Shown piece by piece: positions 23,092 through 34,441 of a stretch of 64,000 nucleotides of DNA. The DNA comes from Combretum micranthum (taxonomy: Eukaryota; Streptophyta; Magnoliopsida; Myrtales; Combretaceae), in NCBI GenBank assembly GCA_024138025.1, contig JAMXBD010001090.1, positions 425,708 to 489,707 of the forward strand. The letters run 5' to 3'. Numbering within the stretch: position 1 is the stretch's first letter; every line of letters starts with the position of its first letter. The position numbers and the translations under genes were made by a program. The notes under the pieces were generated by a model. It saw only the letters and a program-made list of their open reading frames with translations, ran no database searches and was not told the origin of the DNA.

Positions 23092-26000
23092 TGTCACGCC
23101 CCGAGGGGTACCCTAAACGTGGCAGTCCGCCGTACACAATACTAAAGCCTAGGAATGACGACCTTAGTCATGCAAAGGCTTCCATATTATGTACAAGACG
23201 TACATCACAACCAAGGGGACGCATCGAAGTAGTGCAATTTATATTGATAATAAATAAGTAACAAGGCAAAGAGAATACTTAATATAAAATATAAGCATAT
23301 CACAATTCAATTCCTAAGTCATATTCTTCTATTATCTTCAAATAAACATACGTCCCTAATCATATAGGTTATCACATATAAAGAACCTTACAAAATTTCT
23401 TCATCGTATGATTCCATATCCTTAATCATCCGTTCATGACTTCCTTAATGTCATGATCCTCAAATTTAATCCACGAATACACCTGTTTCAACAAAATCTA
23501 TAGGGGTATAAGCTACAACTAGCTTAGTGAGATATTCCTTTTTATTCGCACCATATTTTCAAACAAGTTTATTTATTTAATCACACATATGTTATGCATA
23601 CAATGCAACAATCACATGATTACGCGAATATATATAGTCATCCGGAAACCATATATAGAACGGATTTACCCCTCCATATCAAAGGTTAGGGAATTGGGGT
23701 TGAAGGTCCTCGACCTTCTACTGCTAGTCCCCAGGTCCTCACCCACAGCGTTCGGTTGGCTCGGCTCTGAACCTAGAGTCGCTTTCCCCGAGCGATTTGG
23801 ATTCTCCAGGAAGGAACATGGCCCGTGGCACCGCACGATCACAGCCAATCCAACTCTACGCGTAGGAGTAGCAGCCTTCCGAAATATATATGACTCGATG
23901 GATGCTATACGTGAACGTTTTATTGTTCTTAGGTCAAACCTTATTAAGGTTTATTAGGGGCGATCAATCAATTTAGCAACAATAAACAATCATACAAGTA
24001 AGTAAACAAAATTATTTAAACAAGCAGTTCGAAGTTGCGATATTCTTAGTTCTCAATTCACACATAAAATAGAATCATATATATACGCATAATCCCGAAA
24101 TCCCCAAATATATTCCTTTTTCTTTCTTAGTATACTAATGCTACTACATGACAAGCACAAGCAAGGTAATGAAATTAGAAGGAATAACTCACTCGTCCAT
24201 TTCGCTATCTTCTTAGTCATAGTAATCCTCGGGTAGGGTATTATCGTATCCTTCGTCACCTAGACAAAAGAAATACCCGGGATAAGTCTTCCATGAATTT
24301 CTATTCTTGGAGATTCTAAACTTTACTTAAAATCGGGGTAAAATCGTATAAGAAGAAATTCCAACTTAAAATGGCCATAACTTGCTCATTTTAACTCGGA
24401 ATTTCGCATATGATATACCGTTTTCTACCTATTCGAAAAGTTCTATCCATTTCTAAACTTATCTTGGTCATAAAAGGTCATTTGGGTTCCGAAAACGTCA
24501 GGTACAGATTTAAAACGAATTTTCTAAACTTTTGCAAAAATCCATTTTCTAACTCAACTTCATTTTAAAGAAAATCCTTTTGTAACAATATAAATATATA
24601 TTTGATAAACACTTTTGAATATATAGGTATGCTCACTTTATATGCAAAAATCCTAATGGTAGTATCTCATCAATTTATTTCATAAAACAATTCATTTAAA
24701 CTTTAACTTTGAAATTTTCTTTTCAAGTATTTAAAGAAACTTTATATTTTTACTAGGTTGTTATAAATGAGTATATTCTTATTTTATTTTCTTCATTTCC
24801 TTTTCCAAAACAAGTAAATTTTCTTTTTAACCTTATTTTTTTCATAAATTTCGCTTCTAGTGATAAAAGATCTATTTTTATCAAAAAGTATATTAGGTTG
24901 TTCAAAACCTTTTTATAATTTTGTATTTAGGATGATTTTAGAAAATGAATTTTGTCTTCTTATATTCATTTCTAAAATATAAGCTTTTGCTTTCCAAAAC
25001 TTGTTCTTTCATTTCTTTTAGAAAAGAATCATTTTTATAAAATCCATTATTATAAATCATACCTCATTTATATTCTTTTGAAAATTAGTTCCTTCTTTTA
25101 GAAATCATTATTTTTCCTAAGTGGGTTCATAACTTGATGAGTTGATTTTTGTCTTAACTTTGAAAACTAGTTTGTTCCTTAGTTTAGAAAAGAATTTAAG
25201 TCTTAAACTTTCGATATTAACGATTTATTTTTCTAAAAAATTAGATTACCATAAAATACAAGGAAAATATTTATTTATGTTTTCTTGGTAAAACTATCTT
25301 TGTTATTTAAGAAAACTTGAGAAAACTTGATTTTTCTATTTCTAGGTTGTTGATAATAACTTCATGTTTTTGTGGTAAATCATATAATTGGAAACTTAGC
25401 TTTGAGTTCATTTAGTAAAATAAGATTCTATTTTTAGACTAGTTGAGACATTAATATTATGCAAATGCAAGTATCATGAGCATATAAAATAATAAGAACA
25501 TAAGAAAATACTAAAAATAATTAATGAGCAAGAAAATAAAATATCAAGCATTGGGAACCTTAGCTTCATCAAGGAATCCCGATCAAGTATTGGAGCCTAG
25601 CTTTATCAAGGCATCCCGGGATAGAATGGACTAGTCCGAAAGATTTAAAGAGAATAAAATAAAAGATTGTTTTGACTTGATATGGACAAGTCTAAGACTA
25701 GAAAGACTAGTCTTAATATCAACAAAATAAATAAATTGCATAACTTGAATAAATAAATAACAAATGAGCTTATATGCTCTAAATAAATATATATACATAT
25801 ATACATAATTATATAACAATAATAATAACAACATAATAAAATAGGAAGCTTATGTACAAGAACAAAACATGAACATGTTGTTGCTTTTACTACTCATATG
25901 AGTTTCAAAACAACACCATAGTCATGTTAAGTTACATGACATGGATGAATAATAGATGGAAGAAATATTTACCTAAGGTATGTAAGAGGTATGAAGATGG

Positions 26001-27037
26001 TAGTGAATGTATGGTTATGTGGTTATGGAGAGATGGTAGTTGTATTACATAAAGAGAGTTTTGGTAGGAGAGATTTTCTTCTTACAAGAAGAGAGTTCTT
26101 GTAAGAGTATGGAGAGAGTGTTTAGAGAGAATTTTTGCATAAATTCTTTACTTGAGAAAGGTGTGAAGAAATGAGAAGAGGAGAGGTGGTATTTATAGAG
26201 TTTTTGGAGTGATTTTTGGATGTAATAAAATAATTTGAAAAAGAAAAATAAATAGATGGATGTGAGAGAGGGGAGGCGCCGGTTTGTGCTTGTAAAGGGG
26301 AAATTGATTTATTTTAATTTGTTTTGGTAATAAAGAAGTAATGTGTAAAGTTGATGTGATTAAAGTTGTGTTGGAAATGAAAAAAGTAAGAAAATAGATA
26401 TGTAGTGTAAGAAATAGGTGTAAGAAAAAGTAGAGATAGGTGAATAGTAATGAATAGTAGAAAAGTACTATGAATAGTAGACTAGACAATTAAAGTACCG
26501 GTAGTAATAAAAATACGCGTAATAATGCGATATCTGTAATTTTTAGCTACCGAAAAATTCTAAAACTGATATTTTTGGAATCCTTGTATTTTTACGAGTC
26601 TATTGGTATAAACGGAATATTTTTAATATTCCGAGCTCCGGGACACGCTTTTCGAGAACCGATCCCGTTTGGGTCCGAAGGTCACTCAAAATTCGCGAAT
26701 CTGATATTTTTATGTTACCTAGTTATTACGAACTATTCTAGGTCATTAACTTAATTTCGTTTTCTAGGGTTTGAAAACGCGGATTGCCGGATCTTAACAC
26801 TAGGGTTCGTTATAGGCTTGTTGACTTTTAGGGTTCCGTTTTTATTTCCGATTTTACTGAGTATTCGTAAGATCGTATAATTTTTGAGTTTTGATTTTTA
26901 TATTTCTAGCTCGACGTCTATGGTTTATCTTATTTTATTTGATTATTTATTTGTTTTTAGTTCTCGGGATCGTTTAACCGAGTCTAGGTTTATGAGTTGA
27001 CTCAGTTTGACTTTTGTTGAAAATTTGGATTTTGTGA
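23092..27037 (-). repeat. Inner solo LTR, part 1 (same family, self-nested)
   Basis: First 3.95 kb of a second solo LTR that ends at 42715. It begins TGTCACGCCCCGAGGGG and is flanked by a perfect AAATG duplication (23087-23091 and 42716-42720) made from the outer copy. Its own interior repeats 21397-23091 and then 42721-45000. A TATA box on the minus strand is at 26190-26197. An Ogre element interrupts it at 27038, duplicating TGTGA (27033-27037 and 42360-42364). No genes; the frames present are chance. Confidence 0.85.
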
Positions 27038-28206
27038 TGTCGAGCCTGGATTTTTCCACTAATCTTAATCTGGTTCATTTCTCCTAATCCGATTCATATT
27101 AAACCCGAACCCATTTAACATGAATCCTCGACTAGGGGTTAAAAGAAATTTTTAAAAAAAATTTTAGAGTCGCCACCCGATATAAATCGGGAAAAAAAAT
27201 AAAAAGCTAGGATCAATGGGTCGGTTGATCCTAACTTAGCTACTAGTCTGCGAAAATTTGATTTTTAAAAAAAAAAACCAAAATTTTTAAACCAGATATC
27301 ATGGATTCGGGGGCTAACCTATTAAAACCAAATGGTTACCACTTTTGGAATTTTAAATTTCTAATCTATCCTTTTCATGCTTGAAAAAATTAATTAATAA
27401 AAAACATTATAGCACAAATATCTACAAGTCAAATTATTCATTTTTATTTTTTATTATTTTTTTTCTTAGAACATGAACATCAACAAAATATCTTATATTT
27501 ACAGAAAACATTTTTTGTATTTTTTATGTCGCCCCGCAGGTGCCTACGTACTCGCTAATCGAGATCAGACAAAACGTAGTTCTTTTAAAAAAAATTTAAT
27601 TTGTTGATCAATTTTAATTTTTTGAACTATTCTCAATTTAAGTTCATTAAATTTTCAAGTTTTTATAAAAAATCATTTTTTTGATGCTCCTATGATCTAA
27701 TCAATTGATTTTTTTTATTTTATGAAAATATAATTTTTCTAAGTCCGAAAATCATTTTTTATTATTTTATTTTTTTCTAAAAATTTTGTTTTTGGAAAAT
27801 CCAATTTTATCATTTTTATCTATTTTTATTATTATTTTTTTTTTAAAAAAAAATCATTACATAATTTCACAACATATCCAGAATAATTTAAAATATATTA
27901 AAAATATTTTTCATGCATTAAATATGCATTTCTAAGGCAATTTGTGTATAAATACACATTAAAAATATTCAAAAGATATCAAAAATATCAAAAAAATAAA
28001 TTTATATAAAAAATAAATATTTTGATTTTTCTGGATTTTTCTAAATTTTTCTGAATTTTTTATGAATTTTTATAAATTTTTTGCTATTTTTTATTATTTT
28101 CTGAAATTAATTATATAATAAACTATTAATAAAATAATGCGGCTTAACCTGGACCGTCGGATGAAGCGGACGAGATCTGGAGCTTCAATCTCACCGACCG
28201 ATCTGG

Positions 28207-28468
28207 ATCGTCTGATCTTGTTGGCTCGATCTGGGCCGTCTGATCGCTTGATTGAATCTGGGCCGTCTGATCGCTTGATGAAACCTGGGCCGTCTGATCG
28301 CTTGATGAAATCTGGGCCGTCTGATCGCTTGATTGAATCTGGGCCGTCTGATCTGCTTGATCAAATCTGGGCCGTCTGATCTGCTTGATCAAATCTGGGC
28401 CGTCTGATCGCTTGATGAAATATGGGCCGTCTGATCTGCTTGATTGAATCTGGACCGTCTGATCAGAG
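28207..28468. repeat. 27/28-bp tandem repeats in the Ogre 3' LTR
   Basis: About nine units of GCCGTCTGATCGCTTGATGA-type sequence, each 27 or 28 bp, with TTGATCAA palindromes in some. The same array is in the other LTR at 41020-41278. Just beyond it (28470-28520) is a short GACCGTTGA/GATGACCGAC repeat. Confidence 0.9.
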
Positions 28469-29378
28469 TTGACCGTTGATCGATGACCGACGACCGTTGA
28501 CCGATGACCGACCGGGTTGGATTCGGATCTTCGGGTCGGATCTCGGAGCTCCGGCGGGTGAAGAAGACGATGACGCGACTTTTCGGGGCGGATTTCGGTG
28601 GCTCCGGTGGTCCTCGGCGGCTGGAAGCTTGTCGGCCCGACTCCTGCTGCAACGGCGCGTCCTTTGGTGGTGGTGGCGTTCACTCAGAACGGCGGCAAGG
28701 GGCAGCTCCGGTGGTGGTTGTACGGCGGCGTTGAAGAACAAAATAAAAAAAAATTTTCGGAGAGAAATTCGATCAATTTGATCAAATCCAAGCACACTCG
28801 ATCACTTTAAACTTGTTCCTAAAGCTCCTTAAACACTCAAATTGAATCAAAAATAATTCGAAATTCTCAAATTTCGAATTTTCTCTTTAAGAACCCTAAT
28901 TTTCGAAATCTTCGAATTCACTCATTATGATTGTGTTTTGTTGAAATTGACTTGTGCCTTTTGCTCCTAGGACCTCCTATTTATAGGTTGCAAGCTCAAT
29001 TTTCAGTTTCGAACAGTTTCAAAAATGAATTGATTTTTGCCCTTTGATTTTTCCACGAATTTAATTAGAAAATCCATGATTAAATTGTTTGAAACTGATG
29101 AATTGATGATTGTTTTCATATTCCATGCCAGATTCATCCACTCAATTTTGTAACTCCTCAATTGAATGCAATTGAATGCTTTAACATTGAATTTTGTAAC
29201 TTTTGGGTTGTTTTTTTGCACTAATCTTTCATATTTTGTAGCCACTTTGCAATCCCATCATCAATTTTGACAATCAATGATGTTGTCAGTTAAAAACTGA
29301 TGCAAAGTAAAGCAAAAGTCTCATTTGAGGAAAATGAAAAGACAAAAATGATAAAAAGGCAAAAATTTGCCTTTGCTA

Positions 29379-29443
29379 GGGTTTGAACCTGTGTCCTTGA
29401 GCTTGAGTGTGTGTTTGGGTCCATATGTTTAACCAACAGGCCA
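29379..29443 (-). other. tRNA-like A and B boxes in the Ogre LTR
   Basis: On the minus strand TGGCCTGTTGG (29433-29443) resembles a pol III A box and GGTTCAAACCC (29379-29389) a B box, with about 43 bases between them. The same pair is at 42182-42246. No complete cloverleaf can be folded by eye. Confidence 0.45.
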
Positions 29444-29702
29444 TTTGGCCTGTGCCTTGATCAATTAGCCAATTTCATCAATACTTAAGGCTTTTGAAAA
29501 ATGAATTTAATTAAATTTTAAGCCTTAATTAATTTGGCAAAAATTGGGTGTCTACAGCTGCCCCTCTAATTAATTTGGCAAAAATTGGGTGTCTACAGCT
29601 GCCCCTCTTTGTGGTAAAGTTTGAACAAAACTTTTGCCACAAAGACAAAAAGATAACCAATTTTTCCTTAGCTTCTCCTTCCAAAATCTTTGAGATTCGG
29701 TT

Positions 29703-30090
29703 AGGTCATCTGCCGGACCTATGGGCTTTGGTTTGGTCATTTGCCGGACCAATGGGCTTTGGTTTGGTCATTTGCCGGACCAATGGGCTTTGGTCATTTG
29801 CTGGACCAATGGGCTTTGGTCATTTGCCGGACCAATGGGCTTTGGGTTTGGTCATTTGCCGGACCAATGGGCTTTGGTTTGGTCATTTGCCGGACCAATG
29901 GGCTTTGGTTTTGGTCATTTGCCGGACCAATGGGCTTTGGTTTGGTCATTTGCCGGACCAATGGGCTTTGGTTTTGGTCATTTGCCGAACCAATGGGCTT
30001 TGGTCATTTGCCGGACCAATGGGCTTTGGTTTGGTCATTTGCCGGACCAATGGGCTTTGGTCATTTGCCGGACCAATGGGCTTTGGTTTT
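29703..30090. repeat. 26/31-bp minisatellite in the Ogre 3' region
   Basis: Thirteen units built on a 26-base core, GGTCATTTGCCGGACCAATG followed by GGCTTT. Units carry either no spacer or an extra GGTTT/GGTTTT/GGGTTT, giving lengths of 26, 31 and 32. Units are nearly identical, so the array is recent. Confidence 0.95.
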
Positions 30091-30360
30091 AGTCACCATC
30101 TAGAATGGATGGATTTCTGACTTTGTCTTGTTCACTATCTTGGATAGATTTCTGAATTTTGTCTTCATCACCATCTTGAGTGAATGAATTTCTGGATCTT
30201 GTCTTGATCACTATCTTGAATGAATGAATTTCTAGATCTTGTCTTGATCACTATCTTGTAGATGGGTTTCTGGATCTTGTCACCATCTCGAAAGGATGAA
30301 TTTGGGTTACCATCTCTAAAGGATGGATTTTGGGTCACCATCTCAATGGATTTAGAGTTT
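30091..30360. repeat. Degenerate ~50-bp repeat in the Ogre 3' region
   Basis: Imperfect repeats of the theme CACCATCT-(T/C)-GAATGGATGAATTTCTGGATCTTGT, about six copies and more diverged than the neighbouring minisatellite. Confidence 0.7.
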
Positions 30361-30421
30361 GGGTAGTACTAGACTATTTGTCTAGACTGAGGGGTATTTG
30401 TGATTTTTCAATTCACTAGGA

Positions 30422-30562
30422 GTTTCTTTCTCTTTCTCTTTTTCTTTTTCTTCCTTTCTCTTTTTTTCTTTTTCTCTTTTTTTAAAAAAAAAAATTTTTT
30501 TCTTCTTTTTTTTCTCTTTTTTTTTCTTCTTCTTTTTTTTTCTTCTTCTCTTTTTTTTTTCA
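30422..30562. repeat. Pyrimidine-rich tract (CT/T)n
   Basis: About 140 bases of almost pure T and C on the plus strand, broken only by an A-run near 30484-30494. It is purine-rich on the element's coding strand. The long lysine/arginine or phenylalanine frames across it are artefacts of composition. Confidence 0.85.
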
Positions 30563-30943
30563 ATCCAACATGCTTCAACTTTCTATCAAAATTAGTTATT
30601 CTTGCCATAATATTTTCTTTTAAAATAAGAACAATCAATAGACCAAACTGTATAAACGCATTCATTCAGTATTATAAGATGCTCAAATTTCTTTTTCTGA
30701 TGATTCAAATGGTGTTTGATTGGAAATTTGTTCAGAAGAATTTTGTGGGTTAGGCTTTGATTCAACTTCAAAGAATTTCAGGCTTTGATTCGACTTCAGA
30801 GAATTTCAGGATATCAACTTTGCTTATAATTAATTAAAATAAAATCAATTGATCACTTGAAATGACAAGTTTTATTGATCAAGGATAATACAGTTTTACA
30901 GCATCTGAGTTCACAGGATCCTTTAAATTGGGTCATCCATTTG

Positions 30944-31966
30944 GGAAAGGATTAATGCTCCTCCGATAAGACCTTCTTCACTATATATGGTCCTTCATAA
31001 TTTGGTGTGAACTTTCCTCTGGAATCTTGCACATTTGGCAGCATTTTTCTCAAAACCAAATCACCTTCTTGGAAATTTCTTGGCTTAACCTTCTTGTTAA
31101 ATGCTCTAGCCATCCTTGTTGATTAATTGCCATGACACATGGGGTTATCTTTTTTCATCTAAAAGATTTAACTGTTCAACCCTTTGTCTAACCCATTCAG
31201 CTTCTTCGAGCCTGTTTCAATCAGTACTCGGAACGAAGGAATCTCAACTTCTACTGGTAAAACAGCTTCAGTTCCATATACAGGGAATAGGGCGTTGCCC
31301 CAGTGACACTCTTACAGAGGTTCGATATGCCATTAATGCTAATGGGAGCATTTCATGCCAATCCTTGTATGCAATTGTCATCTTCTCAATGATTTCTTGA
31401 TGTTTTTTGTGGGCGGCTTCTACTGCTCCATTCATCTGTGGGCGATATGGAGTGGAATTCCGTGTTTAATCTTGAATTGCTGACATAAATCAGTCATTGC
31501 ATTGTTGTTCAAATTTGTACCATTATCAGTAATGATACTTTCTGGAGTTCCATATCGAGCAATGATATCTCTTTTGATGAATCGAACCACAACGGCTTTT
31601 GTCACACTGGCGTATGAAGCAGCTTCAACCCACTTGGTGAAGTAATCGATTGCAACTAGTATGAATCGATGACCATTTGAAGCTTTTGGCGATATTGGCC
31701 CGATTACGTCTATTCCCCACATTGAGAACGGCCATGGTGTTGACATTGACTGTAATTCCTTGGAGGAGCATTTATCTTGTTTGCGTAATTTGACATAGAT
31801 GACAAGATCTCACATGTTTGATACAGTCTGATTCCATGGTTAACCAGAAATATCCTAGCCTCATAATCTTTTTAGCTAGCATATATCCGTTCATATGAGG
31901 TCCACATACTCCCTCATGAACTTCTTCCATTAATTTTTGAGCTTCATTTTCATCTACACATCTCAC
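30944..31966 (-). pseudogene. int: Ogre integrase, broken
   Basis: Inserts the element copy into chromosomes. The zinc-binding N-terminal domain lies at 31772-31966 with a histidine pair replaced by HEGVCGPHMNGYMLAKKI and the cysteines CHLCQ. The catalytic core at 31432-31746 has MWGIDVIGPI, VAIDYFTKWVEA and IITDNGTNLNN, and continues after a frameshift into a region where AVEAAHKK holds the glutamate. The C-terminal domain is traceable to about 30944 (KFTPNYEGPYIVKKVL near 31010). Several stops and frameshifts lie between 31430 and 31120. Confidence 0.85.
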
Positions 31967-32073
31967 AGGGTTGTATCAAATGACCTTCTGTATAAGGTAT
32001 CTCCACTTAACAAGAAATGACTTGCCAGACGTCTCAATGATTTCTGATCCTTTTTGTAGCACACTCAGGATAA

Positions 32074-32574
32074 CTACCTGTTTGCAAGAAATTTGATATC
32101 TTGAAACCATGGTTCATTTGACTCAATCATAGCACAGAATGCGGGTTCACTTCTTATTCGGACTTGCAAAGGTTGTATTCTTACTCCTTCAGTGAATTGG
32201 ATCAAAGAGGCCAGAGTAGCCAATGCATCAGCAAATTGATTCTGAGTTCTCGGCACATAAGTGAAGGAAATTTCTTTGAACCTTCCTGCTAACTCAGCCA
32301 AGTGATTATGATAAGGAATCAACTTGGGATCCTTAGTTTTGAACTCGCCTCGAGTTTGGAAAATGATAAGTGATGAATCTCCAAACACTTCGAGCTCCTC
32401 GATATTCATTTGAATTGCCATTTCTAATCCCATGATGCATGCCTCGTATTCCGCTACATTATTTGTGTAAGGAAACATTAATCTGGCTGATGCCGGGAAC
32501 TGTTCTTCTTTTGGTGAGATAAGGACTGCCCCTATTCCACACCCGTATACGTTGGCTGCTCCATCGAAATACAA
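32074..32574 (-). pseudogene. Ogre second RNase H (plant/archaeal-like)
   Basis: An additional RNase H of the type found in Tat/Ogre elements besides the ordinary gypsy RNase H. The frame of 166 codons starts MYFDGAANVYGCGIGAVLIS, with the first catalytic aspartate in FDGA. It continues NNVAEYEACIMGLEMA (glutamate), VFGDSSLII (aspartate) and NQFADALATLAS (aspartate), so the D-E-D-D set is complete. It overlaps the end of the first RNase H region at 32532-32574, in a different frame, which implies a one-base change. The frame is open, but it is part of a polyprotein rather than a free gene. Confidence 0.85.
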
Positions 32575-34287
32575 CTTCCAATTGTTGTTTTCGGCTTCTG
32601 TTTCTGTATTCTGATGCCTTCATCTGGAAACTGATCTTGTTCCTTTAATTCTTCGTCATCAACCGGGCTTTCTGCGAGTTGATCAGCTAAAACTTGTCCT
32701 TTGACTGAACTTTGATTCACATAAATGATATCAAATTCAGAAAGTAGCATCTGCCATTTCGAGATTCGACCTACTAAAGCCGGTTTGCGTGCCAAGTATC
32801 GCAATGGATCATGCTTCGTAATCAACTCGATCGAGTAGAAGAGCGTATACTGCCTAAGCCTGTGCATAACCCATACTAATGCACAGCAGGTTTTTCTATC
32901 TCTGAATACTTTTGTTCTCCATTCGAGAATTTCTTGCTTAAGTAGTAAACAGCTCTTTCTTTTCCTTCCTCATCTTTTTGCCCAGCACACAACCCATAGA
33001 TTCAGGAAGAATTGTCAAGTACAAGAACAATGGTTTCCCGGTTTTGGAGTAACCAGTACTGGTGGATTCGTCAGATACTGCTTTATCCGATTAAAGGCTT
33101 TTTCACATTCGTCATTCCATTCAATTAGGGCATTCTTCTTCAGCAGTTTAAACAGCGGTTGGCACTTATCAGTCAGCTGTGATATGAATCGAGCAATGTA
33201 ATTCAACCTTCCCAAGAGGCCTCTGATTTCCTTTAATGTTTTTGGTGGAGGCAAATCCTGAATCGCCTTGACTTATCAGGATCGATTTCTATCCCCTTTT
33301 GGCTAACCATGAATCCTAATAATTTTCCAGATGTCACTCCGAAAGTGCATTTTTCTGGATTCAATTTCAACTGGAACTTCCTTAATCTTTCAAAAAGCTT
33401 CCTTAACACCACTACATGATCATCTCCTTCCTTTGTCTTGGCGATCATATCATCTACATATACTTCCACCTCTTTGTGCATCATATCATGAAGTATAGCA
33501 AGCATTGCTCGTTGATAAGTTGCCCCGGCATTCTTGAGACCGAAAGGCATGACCTTGTAACAAAAAGTTCCCCAGGCTGTAACGAATGTGGTTTTGACCT
33601 TATCTTCTTCGGCCATTAATATCTGATTATACCCTGAAAATCCATCCATGAATGAAAATAGATGATTTCCAGCGGTATTGTCCACTAAAACATCGATGTG
33701 AGGCAACGGGAAATTATCTTTCGGGGTTGCTTTGTTTAGATCTCTGAAATCCACACAGATTCTTACTTTCCCGTTTTTCTTAAGTACTGGCACTATATTT
33801 GATACCCAATCCGAATAATCAGAAACCTCAATGAATCCTACTTCAAGCAACTTTTTTACTTCATCCTTGATTTGGAGGAGTAAATCCGGCCTAAATCGCC
33901 TTAATTTTTGCTTTATAGGTTTAAAATCCTCCTTTGTTGGCAATTTGTGAACCACAATGGATGGGTCTAAACCAGGCATATCGCTGTACGACCATGCAAA
34001 AACATCCAAGTATTCGGCTAGTAACTTGGTTAAATCTTGTGCCGTGCTCTCAGGCAATTTTCCCCTATCCTCAGATTCCTAGGGTTTTCACTTGTTCCCA
34101 AATTAATCACTTCAATGGTTTCGGGAATTTCAATCTTCCTTGTTCAAAATTTTGCCAAATTTCTTGTGTTCTAAATTGATAATCAATATCATCTTCAACA
34201 TCTAACCCAGTAGAGTTAGAGGTGATATTGATATTTTCATTAATTATACGCGCGAGATATCCCTGAACTTCATCACAATTGTCGAAT
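32532..34287 (-). pseudogene. pol: Ogre reverse transcriptase and first RNase H, broken
   Basis: RT occupies 33233-34057 as one open stretch of 274 codons: CVDFRDLNKATPKDNFPLPH, FSFMDGFSGYNQI, VMPFGLKNAGATYQRAM and the catalytic box VYVDDMIAKTK, all key residues present. The thumb and connection continue in another frame at 33015-33254 (GLLGRLNYIARFI), implying a frameshift near 33245. The gypsy RNase H is partial: ITKHDPLRYLARKPALVGRISKW at 32532-32867, after a damaged stretch at 32870-33010. The segment 34107-34287 is the N-terminal part of the second pol exon, with a frame change before 34057. Confidence 0.88.
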
Positions 34288-34441
34288 CTGGTTGAATATG
34301 AATGAGGAATGTATGAGAATATGTGAAAACACAAAGGAAATAAATTTTATTAAACTGGGACGGTGTTTAAGTACACTTATTTGAGCATCACATAATACTG
34401 AAAAACACGAAACACAAATCTAGTCTTAGATAAATTCTTAC
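34288..34441 (-). other. Candidate spliceosomal intron between Ogre protease and RT
   Basis: On the minus strand a donor GTAAGAATTT begins at 34441. A T-rich tract ending TTCAACCAG finishes at 34288, giving a 154-base AT-rich intron that contains several stops. The reading frame upstream ends after two bases of a codon and the downstream frame needs exactly that phase. Ogre elements are known for an intron at this place. Confidence 0.7.

Larger units (their letters stand above)
27038..29556 (-). repeat. Ogre 3' LTR
   Basis: 2,519 bp. On the minus strand it starts TGTAGACACCC and ends CAGGCTCGACA. The TATA box (TATAAATA, minus) is at 28978-28985. It contains the 27-bp repeat array (28207-28468) and tRNA-like boxes (29379-29443). 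Confidence 0.93.
29557..30943 (-). other. Ogre 3' untranslated region
   Basis: Non-coding sequence between integrase and the 3' LTR. It holds a short duplication of the LTR end (29557-29605 repeats AATTTGGCAAAAATTGGGTG and the following GCTGCCCCTCT), the 26/31-bp minisatellite, a second degenerate repeat and a long pyrimidine tract. Confidence 0.8.

Noticed and set aside
26193..26489. Hydrophobic minus-strand frame, with a similar one at 43989-44456
   Set aside because: Both lie in the leader/promoter part of solo LTRs next to the TATA box, have low complexity and differ by indels between copies.
28137..28795. Several overlapping long frames (up to 179 codons) in the GC-rich part of the Ogre LTR
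   Set aside because: They run through a 27-bp repeat whose unit length is a multiple of three, on both strands, and are changed by indels in the second LTR. They are compositional artefacts.
29548..30120. 190-codon frame rich in GLVICRTNGLWF repeats
   Set aside because: It is a translation of the minisatellite; all three frames are open, so it is not evidence for a gene.
30400..30753. Phenylalanine- or lysine-rich frames
   Set aside because: Artefacts of the pyrimidine tract.
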